A stretch of 64,000 nucleotides of DNA from Branchiostoma floridae. Lineage: Eukaryota; Chordata; Leptocardii; Amphioxiformes; Branchiostomatidae. The position numbers and the translations under genes are program-made. The notes under the pieces were generated by a model that saw only the letters and a list, made by a program, of their open reading frames with translations, had not been told where the DNA came from and ran no database searches. The stretch lies in the NCBI RefSeq assembly GCF_000003815.2, contig NC_049983.1:29218802-29282801 (forward strand), read 5' to 3'. Shown here piece by piece: positions 55,150 to 64,000 of this stretch; the first letter of the stretch is position 1; each line of letters begins with the position of its first letter.

Positions 55150-55367
55150 TCTGACGAATCCCCTTGCGATGCTGGTTGGCACGATGCTCGTCACCGTGGT
55201 TTTTGCGGCCTTCATCACGCTGACGGAGAACCAGCGCCAGCTGCAGCGGTTCAAGAAGGACCACCCGACGGTCTGCGTGGCCGGCCTGCTCGCCGCATGC
55301 TACTTCATCATGCGCACCTTCCAGCTGCTGCTAGTCTTCGTCTTTGGCATCACCCTGCCTCTGCTAG
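55150..55367 (+). CDS. ARL6IP5: ARL6IP5 exon 3
   Basis: 218-base exon, phase 2 to 1, acceptor TTGTCCCCAG, donor GCTAG|GTAAAG. It encodes LTNPLAMLVGTMLVTVVFAA, a loop RQLQRFKKDHPTV, and CVAGLLAACYFIMRTFQLLL with FVFGITLPLL: the hydrophobic hairpins of the PRA1 domain. An upstream copy of its acceptor edge and a long array of its donor edge flank it. Confidence 0.95.
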
Positions 55368-56500
55368 GTAAAGTCATGCTAGGTATCACCCAACTCTACT
55401 AGGTAAGGTCACATTGCTAGGTAAGGTTACGCTAGGCATCACCCTGCCTCTGCTAGGTAAGGTCACCCTGCCTCTGCTAGGTAAGGTCACATTGCTAGGT
55501 AAGGTCATGATAGGCATCACCCAGCCTCTGCTAGGTAAGGTCATACTGCTAGGTAAGGTCATGATAGGCATCACCCTGCCTCTGCTACATGTAAGGGCAC
55601 ACTAGGCATCACCCAGCCTCTGCTAGGTAAGGTCACCCTGCCTCGGCTAGGTAAGGACACGCTGCTAGGTAAGGACATGCTAGGTATCACCCACCTCTGC
55701 TAGGTAAGGTCACATTGCTAGGTAAGGTCATGATAGGCATCACCCTGCCTCTGCTACATGTAAGGGCACACTAGGCATTACCCTGCCTCTGCTAGGTAAG
55801 GTCATGCTGCCTCTGCTAGGTAAGGTCACGCTGCCTCTGCTAGGTAAGGTCATGCTAGGCATCACCCTGCCTCTGCTAGGTAAGGTCATGCTAGGCATCA
55901 CCCTGCATCTGCTATGTAAGGGCACTCTAAGCATCACCCAGCCTCTGCTAGGTAAGGTCATACGGCTAGGTAAGGTCATGCTAGACATCTCCCTGTCTAT
56001 GCTAGGTAAGGTCAAACTGCTAGGTAAGGTTACCCAGGTAAGGTCATGCTAGGCATCACCCTGCCTCTGCTAGGTTAGGTCACCCTGCCTCTGCTAGGTA
56101 AGGTCATGCTGCCTCTGCTAGGTAAGGTCACCCTTCCTCTGCTAGGTAAGGTCACCCTGCCTCTGCTAGGTAAGGTCATGCTGCCTCTGCTAGGTAAGGT
56201 CATGCTGCTAGGTAAGGTCATGCTGCTAGGTAAGGTCATGCTAGGCATCACCCTGCATCTGCTATGTAAGGGCACTCTAGGCATCACCCAGTCTCTGCTA
56301 GGTAAGGTCATACGGCTAGGTAAGGTCATGCTAGACATCTCCCTGTCTATGCTGGGTAAGGTCAAACTGCTAGGTAAGGTTACCCTGCCTCTGCTAGGTA
56401 AGGTCATGCTAGGCATCACCCTGCCTCTGCTAGGTTAGGTCATGCTAGTCAACACCCTCTGCTAAGTAGGTTAATGCTTGAAATCAGCCAGCCTCTGCTA
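55349..56500 (+). repeat. minisatellite of ARL6IP5 exon 3 donor edges
   Basis: Starting at the real exon end, GGCATCACCCTGCCTCTGCT/AG|GTAAGG is repeated in units of mixed length (about 17 to 46 bases), each with CTAGGTAAGG. More than 30 potential 5' splice sites follow one another. Confidence 0.93.
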
Positions 56501-56626
56501 GGTTAGGTCTCATCTGATAAATGAACTGAACTGAACTGTTTTCTCCCTACTCACTAGCGTCCTCTGGCAGAGCCCTGCAGTAGCACAGGTAGTAAACAAT
56601 TGTTTGTTTGTTTATCTCCTGCCCAG

Positions 56627-56766
56627 TTGTCCTTGTGCACGCCTCTCTGCGGATGCGAAACCTGAAGAACAAGCTGAGTAACAAGGTGGAGTCCATCGGC
56701 ATCAAGCGCACCCCGATGGGCATTCTGCTGGAGGCACTGGGACAGGAACAGGAGGCCGGCTCATAA
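56627..56766 (+). CDS. ARL6IP5: ARL6IP5 terminal coding exon
   Basis: Acceptor CTCCTGCCCAG, phase 1, stop TAA at 56764-56766. It encodes [40 protein letters not shown] and QEAGS. The HASLR-x-RNLKNK and KRTPMGI blocks are hallmarks of ARL6IP5. The last ~50 coding bases, the stop and following 3' UTR are tandemly repeated. Confidence 0.95.
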
Positions 56767-57520
56767 ACGCCTCCTAGCAGGACCCGACAGTACTGCAGTA
56801 CCGATGGCATCCTGCAGGAGGCCGGCTCATAAACGCCCCCTAGCAGGACCCTACAGTACTGCAGTACTGATAGCATCCTGCTGGAGGCGCTGGGGCAGGA
56901 GCAGGAGGCCGGCTCATAAACGCCTCCTAGCAGGACCTGACAGTACTGCAGTACCGATGGCATCCTTCTGGAGGCGCTGGGGCAGGAGGCTGGCTCATAA
57001 ACGCCTCCTAGCAGGACCTGACAGTACTGCAGTACCGATGGCATCCTTCTGGAGGCGCTGGGGCAGGAGGCTGGCTCATAAACGCCTCCTAGCAGGACCC
57101 GACAGTACTGCAGTACTGATAGCATCCTGCTGGAGGCGCTGGGACAGGAGGCCGGCTCATAAACGCCTCCTAGCAGGACCCGACAGTACTGCAGTACCGA
57201 TGGCATGCTGCTGGAGGCGCTGGGGCAGGAGGCCGGCTCATAAACGCCTCCTAGCAGGACCCGACAGTACTGCAGTACCGATGGCATGCTGCTGGAGGCG
57301 CTGGGGCAGGAGGCCGGCTCATAAACGCCTCCAGCAGGACCCGACAGTACTGCAGTACCGATGGCATGCTGCTGGAGGCGCTGGGGCAGGAGGCCGGCTC
57401 ATAAACGCCTCCAGCAGGACCCGACAGTACTGCAGTACCGATGGGCATCCTGCTGGAGGCATTTGGGCAGAAGGCTGGCTCATAAACGCCTCCTAGCAGG
57501 ACCCGACAGTACTGCAGCTA
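56716..57520 (+). repeat. minisatellite of the ARL6IP5 C-terminus, stop codon and 3' UTR
   Basis: Ten units of about 67-88 bases contain GGAGGCCGGCTCATAAACGCC and ACAGTACTGCAGTACCGATG. The first unit is the real gene end. Each later unit keeps the coding-like part and the TAA, although it is not translated after the first stop. Confidence 0.93.
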
Positions 57521-58470
57521 CTAGTAAACAGTAAACATGATATCATTACTGTACCAGTAGATAGAAATTCATCTGTGTCGATATGTTACAGATTTTTAGC
57601 CTTCCTCAGAAGTTTGACCGACTATCCTTACCCTGATCTTAGGAAAGTATTGAGTGGGTCACTTGCTCATCTCACACTTTCCTAACATCAGTGTGTTTAG
57701 CGGGAAAGTCGACCAGACAACCGGAGTCTGGTGGACACGGCAGCAAATTGAGCTGAAATCTTGGCACATCGTTGGATTGGGTTGAAACTTTCAAATTATC
57801 ATAGCATCATGGTGGAATCCTAGGCCTACATAGTTTTGATGGGACAAAAATTTAAACAGACATCTTTGGCAGATTGAACAAATAGTAATCAGCTTTGTCT
57901 ATATCGAGAAGAATTCAAAACTCACGCAGCTCATTTTCAGAAGACTGTGCATGTGTGCCATCTAGCTGATCCTTAAAGTAGTGCAGCTTTGTCCTGTCTA
58001 AAGTGGTAGAGTGATTGTGAGTGCCAGACTTTAAAATTAACTACATTTAGGTACAACAAATGAAACAAACATCATTTTCTGCTTTCACAGATAATCAATT
58101 TTCTGGATATTATGAAATTTTCCTTTCAAAAATACAGAATTCCAAAAGTACAGATTTCTCCTTTCAGCTATCAAGATGTGACAAATCAATTGAAACAAAT
58201 TTCTTAGAATTCTAGATAATTTTATCCTGCCAGATTCCTGTAAGTGTAAGTGAGATTCCTGTAAGGTGTTTAGTTAGTGGGAAAGGTCCTGCTTTTATAT
58301 GAAGGTACCTTTGCCCAGCTTAAATGTCTGTTTGTGTCTTGTGTCGTTTTCAATGTCGTAAGTAAGTTGTTTTCCAGTTACATGTTGAGTCAGAGACCTG
58401 ACATATAATAATATAATAGATTATGTATATCCAGTGTTGCAATATAATTAATGTATAAATAAACTTTATT
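57521..58470 (+). other. ARL6IP5: ARL6IP5 3' UTR
   Basis: No coding signal; ends with an AATAAA at 58458-58463. The 3' UTR including the array would be about 1.7 kb. Confidence 0.6.
58458..58463 (+). promoter_or_regulatory. ARL6IP5: ARL6IP5 polyadenylation signal
   Basis: AATAAA followed by a T-rich stretch, the first good signal after the ARL6IP5 stop. Confidence 0.55.
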
Positions 58471-58561
58471 CCTGTGGCGTTTATCACAGCTGTCTGGCCT
58501 TTTCCTCTCGAAGCACAATTATTGTGCATCTGAAAGTAGCCACTATTTTTTTCTATAATTA

Positions 58562-59416
58562 AGGCCATGTTGATTTGATTATATGGATGACATCCGCGCT
58601 CGCACCAATTTTCGGCCATTTCCAAAAAAAAAAGTTTTCGACCACACAATAAATTGTGCAAGGCAGCTGTAAAATGAGCACAAATATTCCGTAGATTGAA
58701 AAAAAAAGTATCAGAAAACAGATAACTAATGCCATAGAATGCCAAAATGAATCTAAAGTCAAAGAATAAGATGTGAAAGGACAGAAAGAAAAAAAATCTA
58801 TTGTTGGTTGGGGGAGGTACCAGTACAGAAAATTCAGGTCCAGAGGATCATTTCCAGGTCCGGACATGAACCTGGACCTGATTGTCTGTGGAAACTTGAG
58901 AACTGGTAATACTCAAAACAATGGTAATTGGTCAATTTTGCTACAAAGGAATCTGTTTGGTGGATTATTGGACTCCCACTGCATTTTAAAATCCCATCTC
59001 CATGTAATAAAGGCTAACTGTCTCTGTACCTTTGACTGTAGAAACTTGGTGCAATTGGCCATAAACTCTACTTGACTTCGCTCTTGTTGTCTTCTTGGCC
59101 CCCCGGTTAGACACCAAATGGCTGCCAACATAGTGTGTCCATTTTGTAATTGGCGAAACCTGTTCCTCTGTTGTTTTTTTCGGATTGGTCCAAGAAGAAA
59201 AAAATGTTTTGCACCCGTATGATGTACTGGTCCCTACACCTAACTGTTGGTATACCATACTATGTGTGTTTAGTCCTATGTTCAACCTTCCTGGCCACTT
59301 TGATTTCATACTGAAGGCAACTTTTTTTTTTCGCCAAACTTTTTTTTATTCGCTCGCTCGCATCAGTTTTGGAGTTCCCGGAGGATGTCATCCATATAAT
59401 CAAATCAACATGGCCT
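58562..59416. mobile_element. inverted-repeat element hosting a nested hAT MITE
   Basis: AGGCCATGTTGATTTGATTA/TATGGATGACATCC at the left is exactly inverted at 59383-59416. Inside lies the hAT-type MITE at 58809-59243. No transposase frame. Confidence 0.85.
58809..59243. mobile_element. hAT-type MITE, second copy
   Basis: Related along its length to 42294-42727 (GTACCAGTACAGAAAATTCA, GGACATGAACCTGGACCTGA). Flanks TTGTTGGT and CTGTTGGT resemble an aged 8-bp target duplication. Confidence 0.78.
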
Positions 59417-59891
59417 AAGTGCAAGTTTCTGAAAAAGATTATTTATTTAGCTCTTTTTACACAACCCTTACTTTATTTCGGTGACCGTCTGTCACCTTCC
59501 TAGGGCAGTTCTGACTGATTAACATTGAACCGCAGCTGTAGGTGTTCATGTAGGTGCCGCTGTTTAGAAAGAAAGATGCAGTTTCAAATGCAAAGTATTA
59601 ACAAACTTCGGTGGAAATAAAACAAGGATTGAAAAAGAGGATTTTCTTTATTTAGTGACGATTGACGAAGCAACCTAGGGAAACTTTTCACGGAAGTACA
59701 AACTTACCAAATGTTCCTCTCCTTAATACCCAAGACCATCACACAAGGACTTTCAAATTGGTATTAACTAATATTACATGTACTATATAGAGTGATTTAT
59801 TATAATATGAGCACAGTCCCTGACCCAAAACTCAACATGTCTTGAGCTGCCCATTTTCACTGTCCTTCACTCCGGAAGTTGTCTTATTTTT

Positions 59892-59920
59892 GCATTTTGC
59901 GACTTGCAGTCGCAAAATGC
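59892..59920. other. near-perfect palindrome
   Basis: GCATTTTGCGACT and its exact inverse are separated by three bases (TGC). Confidence 0.85.
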
Positions 59921-60028
59921 CTTCTGGCCAGTGTAGTCGCCGTTGTGATGTTGTGATGTTGAGATGAACGGACCTGTTCAATCCATGCCAAACATTTGTA
60001 TACCAGTTAAAACAGGCATTTCCGGAAC

Positions 60029-60102
60029 ATGTTCGCACTAGCGCAGTGGTAAAGTTTACGCATTTTAAACCAATGCACCCGGTTCGAATCCGGGGAGGTA
60101 GA
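60029..60102 (+). tRNA. tRNA-like sequence, probably pseudogene
   Basis: TAGCGCAGTGGTAAAG is a good A box, GCATT-TTAAACC-AATGC a possible anticodon arm and CCCGGTTCGAATCCGGG a perfect T arm, followed by a T run. The acceptor stem (TTCGCAC against GAGGTAG) does not pair, so a working tRNA is unlikely. Confidence 0.4.
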
Positions 60103-61460
60103 TTTTTTTCAACTTTTTTTTTTCTTTTTTACATCCATTAAAATACTAATTTTTACATCCATTTGGCCACACCAATTTATTTGTTTGGTTAACGGATTCC
60201 CCGCTTCGTTTTTTTGCCGAATAGAAATAAAAATTAAAAAAAAACAACTTAAAAATGCCCCGCAACAGAGCTCACTCAAAAAAAGCCAATGTGTAGTGAA
60301 ATTTGCTGCAGTTCACGCAAATTTTAACAGGTGGCGTCTAGATCTGCTGCAGTTCAGGCACATATGTGAATTTCTCCATGCGCCAATATCAGGTTTAGTT
60401 ACTCTGTTCTATTTATATGACATTCTAATAACTAGAAAAAAACGTTCACACACGCAAACATTGGCAAAATGCCAGCTTTTTTAAAAGCACTTGTTTTACT
60501 AACTACTGACCAGTGTTTATCCTAGCTTGCTGGAAACATTCTGAACCAGTTTTTGCCGACCCCCGATAAACAACAACATCACACATTTGAGGTTGAAAGT
60601 AATATTACGGATTTATTCGCATAATTTTCAAACATCATCATTAGTCAAACAATCAAGTCTTATCAAACAAAGTCTCGCGCAACTTTAGTTCCAACCTTCT
60701 CCCAAAGACACACATATATAGATATGTACATTTTAGCAGCATAGCAGTTAAGATCTGTTCAGTTTAAAACAAGTTCAGAAATGGCCTGGGCATGATACCA
60801 AAGCTCCGGCCACTCTTTGGACTGGCTTTAGGGTGAAGCCAACTCGGTTCAGAACCGTGGTTTTATAACTATTATTACAACTGTCCTCGGGAAAAACTTT
60901 ATGGTCATGATGTGAAGTATGCTTCAATCTGTGACTTAATTTTACAAACACTCGTGGCAAAAACACCAACAGAAGCATGCGAGTGAACTGTGAGTGTCAC
61001 AAGTTTGAGTAACTCGAAACTCTCATGGACTGAAAAATCAAACTGTAACAATAAAACTTTTAGACTTAAAATAATAGTTCCAGACATAAAGAATCAAATC
61101 TCTGCTTTACAAATTCTAGTAAAAGTTAATTTACATGTCAAGTTTCCCCTGTTTCCCTTCTCTGTCCCTCATGACAAATAAAAGCTGAAGCAGTATCAGT
61201 ATCGACGTCTGTGGAAGTAAACCCGGCCGGTGCCACTTGCTCGAGCTTGTAGCTACAGTCAGGCAGGAGAAACAACAATTTGCAGCGGCACAAAAGCCCA
61301 AACTGTTCCTCTCGGAAAGAAGTGGCACAAAAAGTGTCATCTGACGGCTCAAGGTCACACACAAGCTGAAGGTCACAGTTGGCACCATGAGGATATTTAC
61401 TATTAGGACACGGCAACTTTTAGTTCACCTGAATATAGAATTTTTTACTCAACACAGGAA
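60103..61460. other. no certain gene; probable 3' UTR of the coiled-coil gene on -
   Basis: AT-rich to 60600. A minus-strand AATAAA lies at 60612-60617. An open frame at 61138-61416 (-) has no recognised domain and is better explained as 3' UTR of the gene ending at 61827. Confidence 0.4.
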
Positions 61461-61850
61461 GGTGTGAAGGGGTTTTCGTTGCTACTTGAGTGAGCCGCTC
61501 CAGTTGATGGGGTGTGAAGGGGTTTTGGTGCTACTTGAGTGAGCCGCTCCAGTTGGGGTGTGAAGGGGTTTTCTGTGCTACTGGAGTGAGCCGCTCCAGT
61601 TGATGGGGTGTGAAGGGGTTTTGGTGCTACTTGAGTGAGCCGCTCCAGTTGATGGGGTGTGAAGGGGTTTTCGGTGCTACTTGAGTGAGCCGCTCCAGTT
61701 GATGGGGTGTGAAGGGGTTTTCGGTGCTACTTGAGTGAGCCGCTCCAGTTGATGGGGTGTGAAGGGGTTTTGGGTGCTACTTGAGTGAGCCGCTCCAGTT
61801 GATGGGGTGTGAAGGGGTTTTCGGTGCTACTTGAGTGAGCCGCTCCAGTT
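61461..61850 (-). repeat. minisatellite of the coiled-coil gene's C-terminus, stop codon and 3' UTR
   Basis: Eight units of about 48-50 bases. In minus orientation each reads ATCAACTGGAGCGGCTCACT, CAAGTAG, then 3' UTR CACCGAAAACCCCTTCACAC. The most upstream unit is the true gene end. The arrangement is the same as in ARL6IP5. Confidence 0.93.
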
Positions 61851-61937
61851 GATGGGGTTGTATTTCATGATCTCCCTGTCGAGCTGGTCCTGCCGTTGTC
61901 TCTGTTGTCTCATCTGGTCCCACTTCCACTCCATCAA
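61827..61937 (-). CDS. coiled-coil protein, terminal exon
   Basis: Acceptor CCCCCTCCCCCAG, phase 0, stop TAG at 61827-61829. It encodes LMEWKWDQMRQQRQRQDQLD, then REIMKYNPINWSGSLK. The Arg/Gln-rich helix resembles coiled-coil ciliary proteins, but I cannot name the family with confidence. It joins in frame with the exon at 62640. Confidence 0.8.
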   Translation of the reverse strand: MMEWKWDQMRQQRQRQDQLDREIMKYNPINWSGSLK

Positions 61938-62324
61938 CTGGGGGAGGGGGGCAAAAAGCAACATGGTTATATAAAGCCTTGTCCTAAAGTACAGGATACA
62001 ACATACATGAAACAAAAGATATATGATGAAAAACAACCAGAGGGGCAATGTTAGGGATGTATCACTGACTCCATCAACTGTTGGGGGGGGGGCAATGTTA
62101 TTCTATCTTTAATGATTTTATTCCACTCACATTCATCTGCTAAATGGATTTGACAAAAAGAAAAATAATTTAATATAAACTCAAAGCCTTGTCCTAAAAT
62201 GCAGAATACAAGTAGAAAACAATTACATTGATGAAAGGCACAACATAAATATTAGAACACAAGATAAATGATGAAAAACAACCAGAGGGGCAATGTTAGG
62301 GATGTGTCACTGACTTCAGATATG

Positions 62325-62690
62325 GATGTTTTTTGTTGAAATTCTCATCCCTAAAGTGCTGTAGGTACTCTGTGTGCTTACAGTCACTGTGGTTAATGTA
62401 TTAGTGTATATAAATGATATGATGTAATAAGAATATTGGATGTTTTGTCTTTACCTTCTTGTTCTCATCCCGGAAGTGCTGTTGTTCATGTATTAATAAT
62501 TGTTTATTTGCGAAATCATGCCCGAGGGCTAATTGTATTAGTGTATTAATGAATGATATTATAATGGATGTTTTTTGTTCTCATCCCTTTGGTTCATGTA
62601 TTAGTGTATATAAATGATATGACTATGGATGGTTGTTACCTTCTTGTTCTCATCCCGGAAGTGTTGTAGGTATTCGGCGCGTTTGCGATG
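62325..62690 (-). repeat. copies of the 62640 exon donor edge
   Basis: The true edge (TTACCTTCTTGTTCTCATCC/CGGAAGTG at 62636-62663) recurs near 62452-62482 almost unchanged, with poorer copies near 62325-62360 and 62570-62590. Confidence 0.75.
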
Positions 62691-62829
62691 GTTCAGGGCG
62701 TCGTCCGTGAGGCACTGTCTGTCGTGCTGCACGGCAAACTCGCTCTCCTGCTTCCGGTCCCGGAACGATTCGCGCTGCATCTGCATCCGCTCGGCCATCT
62801 GCTCCTGCAGAATCAGCCGGATGTTCTTC
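62640..62829 (-). CDS. coiled-coil protein, penultimate exon
   Basis: 190-base exon, phase 2 to 0, acceptor TGATTACAG, donor AAGAAG|GTAACA. It encodes KNIRLILQEQMAERMQMQRE, SFRDRKQESEFAVQHDRQCL and RKRAEYLQHFRDENKK, a long charged helix. The product is likely a structural, possibly ciliary coiled-coil protein; this is inference from composition. Confidence 0.82.
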
Positions 62830-63655
62830 CTGTAATCAATAATCAATAAATAATCAATAGATAATCAATAATCAATAACCAAACATCTGCATCCGCTCTG
62901 CCATCTGCTCCTGCAGGATCAGCCGGATGTTCTTCCTGTAATCAATAATCAATCAATCATCAATCAATCATCAATCAATCAATCAATAATCAATCAATCA
63001 TCAATCATCAATCAATAATCAATCATCAATCAATAATCAATCATCAATCAATCAATAATCAATCAATCATCAATAATCAATCAATCATCAATCAATCAAT
63101 CAATAATCACTCAATCATCAATCAATCAATCAATAATCAATCAATCATCAATCATCAATCAATAATCAATCATCAATCAATCATCAATCATCAATCAATC
63201 AATAATCAATCAATCATCAATAATCAATCAATCATCAATCAATCATCAATAATCAATCATCAATCGATAATCAATCATCAATCAATCAATAATCAACCAA
63301 TCATCAATAATCAATCATCAATCAATCATCAATCAATCAATCAATAATCAATCAATCATCAATCAATTATCAGTCAATAATAATCAATATCAAACATCTG
63401 CATCCGCTCCGCCATCTGCTCCTGCAGAATCAGCCGGATGTTCTTCCTGTAATCAATAATCAACCAATAATCAATCTATAATCAATCAATAACCAAACAT
63501 CAATAATCAATAACCAAACATCTCCATCCGCTCGGCCATCTGCTCCTGCAGAATCAGCCGGATGTTCTTCCTGCAGATCGATCATCAATCAATTATCAAT
63601 CAATTATCACTCATCAATCAATCATCTGCATCAGCTCTGCCATCTGCTCCTACAT
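62781..63655 (-). repeat. copies of the 62640 exon acceptor edge in an ATCA-rich array
   Basis: The first ~60 exon bases with acceptor (edge sequence CAGCCGGATGTTCTTCCTG on +) recur at about 62884-62942, 63393-63451 and 63519-63573, with a partial copy near 63622-63652. They are separated by (AATC)n/(ATCA)n runs up to 450 bases long. In minus orientation these runs form the intron sequence before each acceptor copy. Confidence 0.9.
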
Positions 63656-63754
63656 GATCAATAATTATGCATTTTAAGACATCTAAGATCTCTCAAAAAT
63701 CTTTTACTTCGTTGGTAATAATGGTAAGTGAAAATGCTGGTGTCTAAGACTCAC

Positions 63755-63816
63755 CTGTGCGACTCCTTCTCGGCAGGTGTGCCGTAGTAAGGTTTTCTCC
63801 AGGAGTTGTGAAAGCG
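63755..63816 (-). CDS. coiled-coil protein, 3' end of upstream exon (one of several copies)
   Basis: The segment encodes SWRKPYYGTPAEKESHR and ends CACAG|GTGAGT in phase 2, which fits the next exon. Which of the four identical edges is used, and where the exon begins, cannot be told because the window ends. Confidence 0.55.
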
Positions 63817-64000
63817 AAGTGCTCACCTGTGCGACTCCTTCTCGGCAGGTGTGCCGTAGTAAGGTTTTCTCCAGGAGTTGTGGAAGCGAAAGTGCTCACC
63901 TGTGCGACTCCTTCTCGGCAGGTGTGCCGTAGTAAGGTTTTCTCCAGGAGTTGTGAAAGCAAAAGTGCTCACCTGTGCGACTCCTTCTCGGCAGGTGTGC
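63755..64000 (-). repeat. tandem copies of an upstream exon's donor edge
   Basis: Units of 72-73 bases with edges at 63755, 63827, 63900 and 63973. In minus orientation each encodes FHNSWRKPYYGTPAEKESHR directly followed by GTGAGC/GTGAGT. The coding part joins in frame to the exon at 62829 (HR|KNIRLIL). The window ends inside the array. Confidence 0.9.

Noticed and set aside
56547-57496. Open frames of 246 (-) and 230 (+) residues in the ARL6IP5 stop array
   Set aside because: Repeat-driven; the genuine frame ends at the first TAA.
61138-61416. Minus-strand frame of 92 residues with several cysteines
   Set aside because: No domain pattern and no splice context; better explained as 3' UTR.

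Overview
The window is metazoan genomic DNA with introns, SINE/LINE/MITE debris, microsatellites and N gaps. Gene content fits a cephalochordate (amphioxus, Branchiostoma-like): a large CCP/SRCR/EGF/SEA receptor-like gene, a C-type lectin exon, and exons recognisable as PPIL1, a phosducin-like protein and ARL6IP5/PRAF3. The genus is an inference from content; no species marker was read.

Layout. About 4.2-29.4 kb on + holds at least 14 exons of one composite extracellular gene: three selectin-type sushi (CCP) exons, then alternating SRCR-like and CCP exons (four and three), then EGF, a two-exon SEA domain, and EGF. Nearly all exons are phase 1-1. Its introns carry a broken DIRS/Ngaro-type tyrosine-recombinase retrotransposon (5.5-11.5 kb), which itself contains a MITE with 9-bp target duplication and a miniature LTR element (TRIM). 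Three arrays of a 59-bp minisatellite lie behind SRCR exons. A near-identical tandem duplication (offset 2,890 bp) has copied a CCP exon, its intron and half of an SRCR exon. About 34-36 kb on - holds a Thr-rich 60-bp coding repeat and a C-type lectin exon next to a truncated LINE. PPIL1 (-) lies at 41.85-43.75 kb, a phosducin-like gene (-) at 47.4-53.5 kb, and ARL6IP5 (+) at 53.5-58.5 kb, head to head with the phosducin-like gene. A coiled-coil protein gene (-) runs off the right edge from 61.8 kb.

Main discovery candidate. In five unrelated genes here, tandem repeats are centred on an exon edge: a 5' splice site, a 3' splice site or the stop codon. There are at least a dozen such cases: EGF-type donor arrays (x3), EGF acceptor, PPIL1 acceptor, phosducin-like last-exon acceptor, ARL6IP5 acceptor, donor and stop, and coiled-coil gene donor (two exons), acceptor and stop. 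Some upstream copies stay in frame (20 extra residues in PPIL1, 31 in ARL6IP5), so alternative splice products can be predicted. From memory, a minisatellite spanning an exon-intron junction was described at an amphioxus Adh locus, so single cases may be known; the density, the range of edge types and the stop-codon arrays look worth following up.

Second candidate. A TRIM family (two copies, 9877-10357 and 53874-54334, each with a 4-bp target duplication) carries a tRNA-like sequence with A and B boxes inside each LTR, reminiscent of plant Cassandra elements, which carry 5S rRNA instead. The window is also rich in exactly delimitable nested transposons.
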